Translations under genes and position numbers: made by a program | Shown: piece after piece, positions 26,601 to 37,828 of the stretch | Numbering within the stretch: the first letter of the stretch is position 1 | How the letters are laid out: each line of letters starts with the position of its first letter | The notes under the pieces: generated by a model | Seen by the model: only the letters and a program-made list of their open reading frames with translations | Told to the model about the DNA's origin: nothing | The model's database searches: none | NCBI GenBank assembly: GCA_016165875.1 | Contig: JABBOT010000004.1 | Location: 2,356,001 to 2,420,000 of the forward strand | DNA from: Acanthopleura granulata | Taxonomy: Eukaryota; Mollusca; Polyplacophora; Chitonida; Chitonidae | Direction: 5' to 3' | DNA: 64,000 nt

Positions 26601-29600
26601 GAACATTCCTCTCTGCCATGATGTGTTTGGCTTCGTTTCTCTTCATGATCGCCTGCTTCTGTAGAACTTTGACTGCATAAATTTTGCCCTCTACTTTGTG
26701 GCGTGCTAGCAAAACGTGTAACAGAAAGCGAACAATCAAGTCTCTGTGCGTAACAACAACTGAAGTACCTTCATTAGGGATCAGCCTTCTTGGCCATATC
26801 CTAGTGGTTTTGACACGATTATTATTAACACCAAATTTATGAAGGCAGCTGGTGTGAAAACCACTGAACCAAATCATGCCTGGAAGTGGTCTGAACTGTT
26901 GAATATCAAAAATGTGCCTTCACAGCTCATGTGACATGGCAGCAGCCATACTGGAATTTGATGAAAACCTTAGAAACCACTTATCATAAACAGCTGAAAG
27001 GATTTACTTTGGATGTGTTATGTGTGCTCTACACATTTTGCAAAAACAATCTTGCTACAATGAAAGCAGCTTAGCATGAAAATTTACTTCCAGTGGCAAT
27101 CTTGAAAGTGACTTTGGCTCTTTTCACATATTTAGATAAATAAGGCATCGATATACGTGTAAATCAACACTATGAGCGCATATATGCACTTATTTGTTGT
27201 GTACTGACTAAAGTAGTTCTCACAAAATCCGTAGAGTTATACCTGCCATAAGAAATAGACCCATAAACATACATCTGTACATCTTAAGCTATACATGGTT
27301 GAATGTTTATAAATAATTTTATTTATTTATTTATTTGATTAGTGTTTTACGCCGTACTCAAGAATATTTCACTTATACCATGGCCACCAGCATCATGGTG
27401 GGAGGAAACTGGGTAGAGCCCACGGGAAACCCACAACCATCTGCAGGTTGCTGGCAGACCTTCCCAAATACAGCTGGAGAGAAAGCCAGCATGAACTGAA
27501 CTTGAACTCACAGCGACCACATTGGTGGGAGGCTTTCTGGGTCATTGCGCTGCGCCAGCGCGCTAACCGACTGAGCCTTTTATAAATAAATATAAATATT
27601 TATTATTTATATGATTGTTGGTTAACAGTTTTGAATTTGTCACTTGTATGATGACACATACAGTAAATTTCAGGGATGGAGGAAACGAGGGTGTCAGTGG
27701 AAAACCAACAACCTTTGGTTACCCACTAACTTTCTCACATGAGATTTTACACATCAGTGTCTTCGACAAATTGCAACTCGAGCCCAACAATTTTTGGATG
27801 ACGATATTGTTTAGGAGGTTGTAATCGTAACCCTTTGCGACACAATAAAATGTTAATTTTGATGTGCATTCTGATTTAGAACAAGCCAGAACTAAGACAC
27901 AATTGTAACACAGGATACATAACATGTTGGATAGATCCAGTAGAGGAAGTACTTATCTTTCCAAAACTACCTTTTCCGATGACTTTGAGAAATTCAAAAT
28001 GGCTTGGTTTCACGCTGAAATGCAAGTAATATGTACTACATTTGATACATCAAAAAAGTTTTTTAAAAAATGGGAAATAAAGAGTAATGTAACATAATAA
28101 ATTTGATCAATGATACATTTATTGAGGAGACTTTTCTTCTGTTTTCTGATGAAACCTTCTAGATACCTTTTCATTTTTAACAAAATCACTTAACCTTGAT
28201 ATATACCTAGATCATGGAAAATTTCGCAGTTGTCAGAAATATGGGTAACCCTGAATAACTCCTGAGAAAACTTCCACATCTCTCCAGAAAACTGATGAGC
28301 TGAATCAGTGGAAACTGGATATGAACATGTAACCCAATGTTTATCTGTTTTTTTCGGAAGACACCCCATGTCAAGCGAGGCAGCAACAAGACATTTTTAA
28401 AGTCTCTGGTATGACCCGACCTGGCATTGAACCCATATATCTCACCACAAAGGCAGACACTCTACCCACAAGGACCCCAAGGCAGTCGTAGTTTGTCTGA
28501 GACTGTTTCTAATGTCCCTTGTTACAGCTGTATTCTCCTCACAGTCACCTCACCATAACGCTTCCATCCCTTCAGGCAAGTTTCAAGTTGACACCCACAG
28601 ATAGGCGCTGTGGTCTCCTATACCTCTGGCCATTCCTTACATATAGTATTGAAAGAAGAAATTCTACATTTCCCTGACATCTCTAGCCTATCATTAACTT
28701 CAATTGCACAAAGCTTTTAGTCTTAAAATGACACTACTCCGAATATGTGATCTTCAAAGTTTGAAGCATACCCTAACTGTTCTAATCTTTGTGACAGATA
28801 ATAATACTCCTGAAAGCAAAAAATTACATTTCTCATCCAATTTTTTGGGACAAGTCACAAGATCCTTATATGTTGTTCATTGGATGGATCATGTGTGAAA
28901 AACTATGTATTCCTGTTACAATCAGATGCATATTGGCTAAAAAGGCCAGATTAGATGTCCCAAAAGTTAAAAGAATTACGGTAGTCTACAAACTTCTCTC
29001 ACACCATAGCTCTTCATTGTCTAATGTTAGGTAAACTTCATTCTGCAAAGATCATTTACGAAGAAATTCACATACACATAATGTATAGCCCTAACAGCAC
29101 CAAGACATTTGACAAACCTTGTTTTCTCACTTGGTCCCAGATTGACAGGATTAGAATCATTATCATCCTGCAAGAAAATAAATATGCAATTAAATATATG
29201 CAGAGTTCCTTCGCCGAAGTCAAATACGAAGCCTCTACACCTTAGCCACATGGGCACGATTGATACCCTGTGACTGGTAGTGGGTGACAGCTAGGGTAAG
29301 CCTACATCTAGAATCACACTCCGTTTATTTATTTATTTTCATACTGAATCGTGCTTTATCCAATAGTGGCCAGATTTATGTATGTATGTGGCAGTCACTC
29401 TAACCACCAGGCCACCAAGGTAGTCTGCTGGTTTTATGGTGTGCAATGGTTAATCACTGAGCTCTGGCAAGATACTGTCAAATTTTGAGGCGATATGCAA
29501 ATTCCCTGTCCAAGGCCAAGTTTGAACCCTCACCTTATGTGTTCTAGTCATTTAAAAGCAAGCACCTTAACTGCTCTGCCCAGGCCTCCTTCCCATGATA

Positions 29601-32600
29601 CACTTATTAAGTTGAAGGCACTAACCTTCACCTAGAGGCCCTAAAGTTGATTAGGATCAATCTGATTGATATTAAAGAAAAAACAATAATAACTTTTGAT
29701 ATCTATTTTGGAAGAGGGGTGAGAACAGCCCTAAATGGCCACAGCCAACTTGTTTTGACACGTTTGTTTTCTTTCATAAATCAGCTTTTAATCTGAAACT
29801 TTTGATTTGATCACATTGTAAGCCTTTCAAAGCTTCTCAATGTATGCAATTTTGCTTACTATGAACTGTGTTATGTTGGCGGCCAAAGTGAACATGAGGG
29901 TGGTATCATATGGTAGGGTGACGTCAATTCATTGAAAAATGTCCTTTTCTCAATGAACATCGGAAAAGTGGGTCAGTGACAAACAATAGCACAACCCTGG
30001 TCTTTACAAATCCCATGTTGGCTATGGCAATATCACAAAAATAAACAAGTGTGTTTTTATTTACTTATTTGATTGGTATTCAATGTCGCACTCAAGAATA
30101 TTTCACCTATACAACATCATCCAGCATTATGATGGCAGGAAATTGCGCAGAACGCTGGGAAAACCCACGACCATCCACAGGTTGTTGGCAGTCCCACGTA
30201 CAGCTGTGGAGAAAGTCAGCCTAGGATGGAGTATGTCTTTACACTTTATGTGTGATGCTTTTTCAATGGATATGTGCATGTGGTCTATTACTGTCTTTTC
30301 TTATAAGCTCCTCAAGTTTTGCAAAACCAAACATCTCTCTTGCACACTAACCTGATTTGACTCTGAGTGGAAATCATCCAAAGTTTCACTGTCATCACTT
30401 CCCTGAGTATTTCTCCTGTTGTTCAAATACAAGAAGGCTTGGACATCTGCACTACAACAGGGAATAAGTGACGGTAAGTCCTCTGCAGGTAACAGTTCCT
30501 CGCGGCACTAAAATACACACAAATATCAGCAAAGGACCACCTACATGCTGTAAGACACAACATGGCAACTTGACTCCGGGACAGACCACATGAATCTATC
30601 AGTTCCAGGCTTTGATGAAAGACATGTGGTTTTCTGGTCATGAAGAAGCAAAATATCTAAGTAAACAAGTACAAATTTTCATTGCACAACATGTATGTGT
30701 GTATTCATTAATAATCCTAACTAGCAAAGTAGCAGAGTGACTCACAATACAAAAACCTTTCCCATATGTATATGTGCCATATGTATAACTCTCCCTGAGA
30801 ACATGATCACTTACCTTTCCCTGAGTTGGGGATGACTTATAAGCTTCTGGATAAACTCATCAAGTCCTTCTCTCCTATGGCGTATAAAATCAGGGTCAAG
30901 ATTTCCAAAAATCTTCTTTCCTGGGAGTTTTAAATTAGCATCTGGACAAAGCTTTTTGACCTATACACAAGTGCCAAATATATGAGTTAGTAACTATTTT
31001 GAAATGTTCATTTAACAGAACATCTACCACAAGGTAAGTAAAAATACCGCAAATCCAAAAATCTAAGACCAAGGCTAAACTAATCTAAAGGATTAAGGAA
31101 ACTCATTTATTTTCTAAGAATTCCAGATTTCATCATAAGGGACAGGGAATGTTCTAACATTTTTAACAAGACAATATGCAGCAACTTTTTGAAGGCACTA
31201 AAGTAGGTTGTGAGGCAGGGACATGGCAAGTGTCCATGGATTGATTGATGCCCTTGGTTTTTTTAATTATATGACCACGGCTAGCATTGCGGTGGGAGGA
31301 AACTGAACAAAGCCCAGAGGAAACTCACAACCAGAGAGAAAGCAAGCATGAGATGGACTTGAACTCACAGTGACCACATTGGTGAGAGGCTCCTGTGTCA
31401 CAACGCTATGCTAGCGCACTAACCACCTCAGCCGAAGATGACCTGCCTTTCATATATAATTTTAGAGTCCAGGAATATGTGCTGGACAGAGGCCAGCTTT
31501 CAAACTTGTGGTGTAAGTTTGATTTAAATGCATGTTGTCCTATTAATTGCTTATTCAAGACCTTAAGTGTATTCGCATGCATGTGGGCAGAGCCCGAGGG
31601 AAAACCCGTGACCATCTGTGATCTGAGTTTTATACTCGTATGCACAGATAATAAAATTTATGTATACTGTCCCAAAACTACATACACATGCACCTGTTGC
31701 ATGTATGTACTCAACATTTCAAGCCAACAGAAATACATGTAAGAACATCATTAAAAATATGTTTGTTGGGCATACCCCAATCCACCCTCCAAAAATGAGT
31801 ATTATTTGTGGAAAACATCAACACACTTTTCTTCGCCACATATAAAATAAAAAAATCAACCTATTTTTTCTTATAGCACTGTGATACACCCACCAAAGAA
31901 TTTTTTATGGTTGGAATAATATTTGTCTAATCACCTTTGTTACCTGTCACCAAACTGAGAGAGAAGTGATTCTTGCATTTTGTTTCCATACCTTTTCATA
32001 CAGCGAGTGAAATTCATTATACCTCCGGAAAATGAACCAGTCTTTGTCGCCTGAATTCACCACAACTTTATAAACCTGCAGAAGTAAAACAGTGGACAAA
32101 AGTAGTCATACACAACTTCATACATACATGTAATATATTTCAATGAAACAATGATCTGATTGACTTACTGAATGTTTTTGGCTTCTAGCTCTTTTTCATC
32201 CACAATTAAAGTCTACATTCATTTAATTTTACTACAAGAAATTTTCATTACTGTTGTACTCCCATTTCAAGTCTTGAGTGTTTTATCAGTCAATAAAAGT
32301 AAATTAGTATTGGTAATACCAGGTCTTCCAGAGACTGCAAATTTTCAAGTTACATATCAGGTCCTTTTCCTTGTCATACATTTATACTGTCTGGCAAAAG
32401 AAGCAGTTACGGTACAACCATTTACACTGTCTGAAAGATGATGGTAAAACGATGTGATGATTTCAGTTGAAGTAATGTCAGGAAGTTTGGCATGGATATT
32501 AAACTTTCATGCAAACACTGAAGCAAAACCATGAATTTTGCATAAGCATATACAATATACCCTAATTCTTCTAATTACTGGGACTTATATTAGTCCTGCT

Positions 32601-35600
32601 GAAAGTAAAATATCACATTTCTCTCCTAGTTTTTTGAAAAAGTAAAGATATGGATATATTGGTCATTAGATGGTCTACGCATATTGAAAAAAGAAACAAT
32701 AACTTGTATGTTAGCTAAAAAGGGTAGCTCAACTTTCACAAAATTTAGAAGAAATAGGGTATGTTAATACTGTTAAGATGTATGGTTTTGGGTGAAAGGT
32801 GTGGTATCTCAGTCCAAAGCGTTCTTTATAAAAGGCTTTGTCACAGAAACATCAGAATCAGTTTTCACACTATGAAGGTATATATTTCCCACAAGCAATG
32901 CCTACACTCACAAACCCTGCAGCCCTTTGGAAGAATCATGGGGTTTACTTTCTAACCGATATAGCCAGACTTTGGAATTCATCTCCCTGTGTACTGCTGC
33001 TGACATCCTTGTTCTAAATGACCAGGGGCAACTAACTGCTGTGTAAGATCGATTCAGCTGGGACACTTATCTAAGTAACCAAACTCAATTTGCAAAAGAA
33101 CAGCAACGTTACCACAAACTGTGACCATATGGGAATTCTTGTGATCCAATTTTAACAGGCCTCAAATAGTCAGTTTCTTTCAATAAATAATTGACTTGCG
33201 TAAATATGGCTTGGTTTCATTCCAGAATAGGAGGACGAAGTGCATTTCCTTTGGTGTTTAAAATATATGTGTAATAATTTTTAAAACATTTTTTTTTACA
33301 CGAAATTAGTGCAGGTTGTGAAGAGGGCCTTGTTTCCATTTTGGCATTCTGAAAACAATTATAATCTTGTTAGTTCTTTTACATGGTTTATTGTAAGTTA
33401 CAAATGTATGTACAGTACCGCCCACGCCCAACAGTAAATCAGGCGTGCTGATACAGCTCATTGAGACTGCTAACAAAGCTCGTCGAAACCACGGCCACAC
33501 TGCAGGAAATCGATGACCCACTGGCCGTCGCCTACCGCATAAGACTACATGATGTAGTTCGGCTGGCAATATGCAGCTTACCAGGCCTCGAAATAGTAGG
33601 CGATTGAGCCTGCTGATCGCCTACATGGAATTTAGGAAGAAATCACCATGATCACCATGCCAAAATAGAGAAACCGAAAATTTTTGAGAAAAGGAATGCC
33701 AAATATATGTATAGGATGACTATCAAACTTTTTTTTTAGTTCAGTGTCCATAACTGTTAACTTAGTGATGGCATATAATTTTCTGATTAATTCAGGGTAA
33801 AGTTTTATTTGTACAAGTGGCCCTATTGCTTCCGGTTGACTTCTCACAACATCAGTAGTCCTACTGGTTATCACGTAGCTCACCTAGGGGTTGCAGAGAC
33901 AGTAGATATGCTGCAATCACACGATAAACTTTTCTGTGGGACTTTTGTAGCCAGAGGTAACATAGTGTAAACTCCATGGGTGAAGAAACTGAGATTCAAA
34001 GCAAATTGGTAAAAATCACCAAAAAAAACTTTACCATTACAAAACCCACAACAAGGCAATGTACAAGGCAAGACCACAGACTCGTCCAAAGTTATTAAAG
34101 ATTTCATTATAAAATTTCCTGGGTTGAGCTATTTTTTTTGTTCAACATCTAAATCATGTTATGTAACACAATTATTAATGAACAGATCTTCCGGTACTAA
34201 TATGTGCATGCCACTGTGAGAAGGAGTATGACACATGACACTCATCAAGTCTCATGCATACATGTACAACACGTGGTGTGAAACAACTAATCATTAAAGA
34301 AGCCAAACACTTTGCCACAGCTAAAGTGCGCAAGCAAACATGAACCACTGAAGCCACTAATCTTTTTTACTGCACTAAATCATAAAAAACCTCTGTTAGA
34401 CTATCCACCGAGATACAAAGGAAAATCTGTTCACCAAGCAGCAGGAAGTTGGATTACTATCGAGGTTGCCGACAGTCCAAACGCTGACTACACAAGCACT
34501 AACAGAAAGGCACTGCTAGCCTTTTGTTTTAATTCTGGGTGTCCGACAGTGTTAAATTGCCTAAAATCCCTCAAAACAGACAGGGGCGATAAAATTATAG
34601 GATAATTGTGTTTATCCATGATTTACAACTATGAATGCACAACATCTAAATATCAAAGGAAACCCTAATTACACGTGCCGATTGGTTCAAACTCCGTTGA
34701 TGTGATTCGCTGATTGGTTGTGATGTGTGCGACTGTATTCATAACCTGGCAGCAGACAATATTTTAAATTACTCATCTCGAAGCAGTTTTCCTCACTATA
34801 ATTGTTTGTGCATTTTACAGCCATATATAACTGGAACCATTCATTCAGACTTGTTTTTCCAAACGAAATACATTTACATCATCGGTAACATCAATACTAA
34901 CTCAATCGTTCAGAGAAGTATTTAACAGATTATGGACATGTGGCAGCCCTTCAATCGCAGACGCACACGTACATTGTTACGGTGGTGATGCGTCACAGCT
35001 ACGTCTTGGTGATTAGGCCTGTCGGGAAGTGACCAGAGTATAATCAGAGCACATACAGAGCAGTGACAGACTGCAGGCATTGCATAGCCTGGGTGAGTAC
35101 AGAGTACGCGGCCAAACCGCGTGAAATAGCTTGGCCGATATGATGTTGGGCATGGGTAGTACTGCAGAATCTTTATGGAGAAAATGTATACTCATGTATT
35201 AACTTGACTGGATTTTATGATCAAAGAATATTTCTTTTAAAGTTCAAGAATATTTGAGAAGTTAAGGGTAAAGAAACCAACCACAGAAAAAATGTCCTTT
35301 TCTGACATAATATCCTGACTTCAAGCTGCAATCAAACCTAATTTCTTTTACTACACAGGTTATTTACATATTTATATATGGTACTTGATTAGTGTTTTAT
35401 GCTGTGCTCCAAAATATCTTACTTATACAACCAGTGTTGTGGTAGAATGAAACTGGGCAGAGCTAAGGGGAACCCATGGCCATCTGCAGTTCTCACAAAC
35501 TGCCAGGCTCCAGAGAGGAAGCCTGCCCGAGCTGGACTTTAACTCAACATGACCCCATTGGTGAGAGGCTCCTGTGCATCACTAGCATCTTCACATGTGA

Positions 35601-36332
35601 TCTTATACTCACAACAAACTTCTTGTCTTTTTCCCATGTCTCAGTGTCAGATATGCTGACACTTGTTGCTTTTTGTTGCTCATTTCCTGTTGGATTATTA
35701 TCTGTCATTTTTGAGGTCTACTTTCAGAAAGGGAGTATCATTTCTCACTGCGACAGCAGCAATTTGTAACACCTGCAATTGTAGAGAAAGTACATTTATT
35801 TATTTATTTATGTATTTAAGTGGTGTTCAAATAGAAACAGAGGTCAGCTTAATAATAATGCATCCAGGAAACCAAAGCAGTACAAAACCGACACTCTTTA
35901 GCAGATACATATACCTAGCAAACTGTGACTTTATTTATTTATTCCATTGGTGTTTTATGACATACTCATGCAAATTTCACTTATACGACTTTGACACCAT
36001 TTACAACTGAGAGAACCTAACTAAATCTGAACCCACAACTCCACTGGCATGGGCCAGTCAGATGCAGCAAGAACAAGGCTTAAGCTGTTTGTGCCAGCAA
36101 ACGGCCCACATTTCGCATGATATTTTAATTATTAGTCAACAATAATTTTCAGTCAAATACACTTAGACACCCAACTAGTTAGACCCATGCCACTACACCT
36201 CCCACAAGATTGTCCCATTTTCTCGCTTTCTCGTTTAAAACATCAGATTTTATAAGTTTACCCCCCTTTTCAGGCCTCAATGTTGATGTCTCATTAGATA
36301 TAACTTTTCTTGCTGTCGGAATTTGGCAGCAT
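20657..36332 (-). CDS. SGK3: Serum/glucocorticoid-regulated kinase 3 (PX-domain AGC kinase), 16 coding exons
   Basis: Exons from 5' to 3' on the minus strand: 36332-36305, 35686-35613, 32075-31992, 30960-30815, 30451-30352, 29167-29118, 28014-27957, 26715-26500, 25910-25798, 25443-25407, 24181-24095, 23938-23843, 23582-23475, 23077-22940, 21700-21643, 20769-20657. All phases close and give about 501 aa; vertebrate SGK3 is about 496. The PX domain (residues ~15-125) keeps FRRYNEF, the PI3P-binding Arg-Arg-Tyr. The kinase has GKGSFGKV, Lys196 (IYAVK), [17 protein letters not shown] and activation-loop Thr325 (STFCGTPE). The C-tail has the hydrophobic motif FLGFSY with Ser491. The family acts on endosomes downstream of PI3K and PDK1. 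Fifteen of the sixteen exons are firm; the start-codon exon rests on phase and on a weak GTTATA donor. The seventh intron (27956-26716) is AT-AC rather than GT-AG. Confidence 0.95.
21395..21620 (+). mobile_element. SINE family 1 copy in the last SGK3 intron
   Basis: A forward copy (catggcttagcaaccaatg ... cccccgggctcagcccgg ... catcaatcaaataagtaaat). It ends about 20 bp from the 58-nt SGK3 exon and is antisense to the host gene. Confidence 0.8.
22424..22938. repeat. Intronic minisatellite built from the neighbouring SGK3 5' splice site
   Basis: About ten diverged units of 45-60 bp, each of the form (on +) tttgctctaccaacag then cttaccacatttgaattata. The second half is almost the same as the true exon end plus donor at 22935-22955 (cttaccacatttggattata). 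On the gene strand several units therefore read AATGTG|GTAAG or a close variant. Units with an intact donor core are near 22427, 22477, 22629, 22739 and 22892. The array lies immediately downstream of the real donor of the 138-nt exon. Confidence 0.75.
24450..24690 (-). mobile_element. SINE family 1 copy
   Basis: A near full-length minus copy: tail tttatttacttatttatttg, then ttttatgccgtactcatgaa, central domain, and head ctgtactagcgtgctaatct. It directly abuts the 90-bp repeat array. Confidence 0.8.
24705..25335. repeat. Intronic 90-bp tandem repeat, about seven copies
   Basis: The word aagcttcaatgggcaaacca recurs at exactly 90-bp spacing (24791, 24881, 24971, 25061, 25151, 25241), with a partial first and last unit. 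The copies differ by only a few bases. Because 90 is a multiple of three, the array is open in several frames on both strands. It lies in the SGK3 intron between the RDLKPEN and DFG exons. Confidence 0.92.
27316..27577 (-). mobile_element. SINE family 1, full-length reference copy
   Basis: The best full copy, in SGK3 intron 7. Read on its own (minus) strand it has a tRNA-like head (GGCTCAGTCGGTTAGCGCG, with an A-box-like start) and a B-box-like GAGTTCAAGTTCAG. A conserved central domain follows (GGTCTGCCAGCAACCTGCAG, then CCTCCCACCATGATGCTGG). It ends in GAATATTCTTGAGTACGGCG and an (AAAT)n tail. The organisation is that of the tRNA-derived SINEs with a conserved core that are widespread in molluscs; the exact named family is not asserted. 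Confidence 0.9.
28350..28485 (-). mobile_element. SINE family 2, 5' part
   Basis: Minus-strand fragment: gtcaagcgaggcagcaacaa, tttttaaagtctctggtatg, ttgaacccatatatctcac and acactctacccacaaggac. This corresponds to the tRNA-like head region. Confidence 0.65.
28769..28982. mobile_element. MITE family A, copy 2
   Basis: Inverted ends taccctaactgttctaat and gttaaaagaattacggta. The interior (actcctgaaagcaaaaaatt, tggctaaaaaggccagatt) is alignable with the copies at 17150 and 32558. It is in the SGK3 intron upstream of the 58-nt kinase exon. Confidence 0.6.
30055..30225 (-). mobile_element. SINE family 1, 3' part
   Basis: Minus copy from the tail (tttatttacttatttgattg) through aatatttcacctatacaac and the central domain to gtggagaaagtcagcc. 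It ends about 130 bp from an SGK3 exon. Confidence 0.75.
31268..31433 (-). mobile_element. SINE family 1 copy lacking its 3' end
   Basis: Minus copy with central domain, cttgaactcacagtgac and the head ctatgctagcgcactaacc. It has a central deletion. A further 45-bp relic (gtgggcagagcccgaggg) is at about 31578-31622. Confidence 0.7.
32558..32761. mobile_element. MITE family A, copy 3 (best termini)
   Basis: The ends are CCCTAATTCTTCTAA and TTTAGAAGAAATAGGG as inverted repeats. They are flanked by TA on both sides, as expected for a mariner-like target. Length is about 204 bp. There is no coding capacity. It lies in SGK3 intron 2. Confidence 0.7.
32762..35386. other. SGK3 intron 2, no other gene recognised
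   Basis: A GC-richer patch at about 33410-33625 ends in a 9-bp inverted repeat (gtaggcgat at 33596-33604, atcgcctac at 33616-33624, 11-nt loop). Open frames on either strand (for example 34312-34605) have no recognisable domain. Confidence 0.4.
35387..35587 (-). mobile_element. SINE family 1 copy next to an SGK3 exon
   Basis: Minus copy (tgattagtgttttatgctgt ... gagaggctcctgtgc). It starts about 25 bp beyond the donor of the 74-nt SGK3 exon and is in the same orientation as the gene. Confidence 0.75.
35794..36015 (-). mobile_element. Two short SINE family 1 3'-end fragments
   Basis: Tails and first bases only: tttatttatttatgtatttaagtggtgtt near 35794 and tttatttattccattggtgt to acttatacgactttgac at 35932-36000. 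Both are in SGK3 intron 1. Confidence 0.55.
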
Positions 36333-36348
36333 CAACAACCGGAATTCC

Positions 36349-37146
36349 CTGAAACCAAAGATAAACAAAACCATGAACTTATTTAACTATGACACTTACT
36401 TTCTCTACCCTGGACGGTTCGACCGAAAAAACCAGCTGACCCGTTTAAAAATATACATGTAGGCCAACACTAAACTACAGCTACATCTAGACTCACGACT
36501 TCTGACATAAGTTTACAACCGTACACAGGGGAGTACAATACTTAAGTTACTCCCAGTTACCACTAAAAGGTAATATAACATCAGTTTTAAGTTAATTCTA
36601 AAAATCCAACTTCGACTATCTTTCAGTATCTACTATCAAAGAAGGTCACCTGTTGGGTATGATCTGACAGGAGAAATCATGTTGGAATTATAAACCTAAA
36701 TGTCCCGAAAGGTGGCGCTGCGGTATATGAAGTGTAGCAAAAAAAATGAGCTCATTAGTCTTATATCTTTAAAACAAGGCGAAATCTGATGGTGGAGTAC
36801 CCAGAGTAAAGAAAGGACGAGATCTGTTTTCAAATATATACTTTCTCAGGTTCGTGCAATACTGCTTGTAAAAGTACCAGTCACAAAATGACGTGGAAGA
36901 GAGGGTCGTTTTGAACGTCGTGGTTTATCTGCTTTTGAAATTTGCCAGCTTACTTTACCACCAGCACCCGTCGACGACGGTTATCACACCGAGGTGGGCC
37001 GTCGCTTGACATCCGGTCACTTCCAAAAGGACAAGGGTGCTCTGTCTGGAGGCTGTCAACAGTACGCTGTTAATTTAAAGCCTGCGACATACTATAGTTT
37101 GAGATCGATTATAAAAAGTCGGATAAGCAATTTTTTATGCATGTGA
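36349..37146. other. 5' flank of SGK3 between the start exon and the Polinton
   Basis: The start-codon exon has an acceptor (tttcag) at 36349-36354, so a non-coding first exon should lie further right, either here or beyond the inserted element. No promoter motif was assigned. The stretch 36880-37080 is more GC-rich. Confidence 0.4.
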
Positions 37147-37438
37147 AGTAGGCGGGGGGAAGCGAATGCACCAATTTTATGTAGCTAAAAAAGGCTCCCA
37201 GCTACATAACTTTTTGGCAAAAATTCATGTAGGCTAACGAGCGTCCGAAAGAGGAAAAAAGAACCCCCCCTCCCCCGCAGGGCCCCCAACCCTCGCCGGC
37301 CGGGGGAGTGGGTGGGTGGGGGGTGGTAGTGGTGGTGTCTTTTTGCGCACCAAACGCGCCCCGCAGGTACACAACTTTTTGGCAATTCTTTATGTACGTG
37401 TACGCGTCCGAATTCAGAAAAGGGGCCCACCACCCTCG
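37147..37438 (+). repeat. Left terminal inverted repeat of the Polinton
   Basis: Matches the reverse complement of 48882-49135. Shared blocks include gcgaatgcaccaattttatg, cagctacataactttttggc, catgtaggctaacgagcgtc and gcaccaaacgcgcc. The phrase acaactttttggcaa ... gcgtccgaattcag repeats the outer block, so the TIR contains an internal duplication. Confidence 0.9.
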
Positions 37439-37459
37439 CTGGCGCAAACCCATTTAGAG

Positions 37460-37741
37460 ATGCCCGTCATAACAATGAAAGGGACAAACTCGCGTGCATG
37501 GTTGTTGTTGGGGAAGACGGAACCGTGTGGGAGAAGTTGTATGAAGAAGTACTGTTGGGCCCACAGTGCCAATATAACAAAGGGTAGAAGTGGCTCCCAC
37601 CCCTGTGAAGGGTCTGGGATAGGTGTCATTAACAAGCGAAGACTCTGCATAGCGTGTGGATATCGAATGGTGTGGAAGCGCGAGAAGAGGGCGGAGAAAA
37701 AAGAAATAGAAAATCTGGTGGCCATCGAACTTTCCAATTAG
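37460..37741 (+). CDS. Small Cys-rich protein of the Polinton (uninterrupted)
   Basis: A 93-codon frame that starts at the ATG just inside the left TIR and is free of stops. It has CGRSC followed by YCWAH, then HPCEGSG and a final RLCIACGYR. This looks like a zinc-binding knuckle, and a basic, Lys/Arg-rich tail follows. The function is unknown; small Cys-rich frames beside the TIR are known in Polinton-like elements. It is one of only two frames in the element that look intact. An upstream in-frame start in the TIR (37316) is unlikely. Confidence 0.55.
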   Translation: MPVITMKGTNSRAWLLLGKTEPCGRSCMKKYCWAHSANITKGRSGSHPCEGSGIGVINKRRLCIACGYRMVWKREKRAEKKEIENLVAIELSN

Positions 37742-37828
37742 AGAACGGGTAAAAAGATATAGGTATCCAAATAGTGGATAAAAAACCTATTCTGAGAAAA
37801 TGTAAAATAGTTATACCCATCTCCGTAT

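Noticed and set aside
26707..27952. GT-AG alternative for SGK3 intron 7
   Set aside because: It is in frame, but it replaces the conserved VLLA segment after FGK by two residues and uses a poor donor context. The AT-AC reading restores the family sequence exactly. It remains the main competing model.
34312..34605. 97-codon frame on + in SGK3 intron 2
   Set aside because: No domain, no splice signals and no match to a mobile-element protein that I recognise.
37185..37453. Overlapping Pro/Gly-rich frames on the minus strand
   Set aside because: They lie wholly within the GC-rich left terminal repeat and its immediate edge and are compositional.
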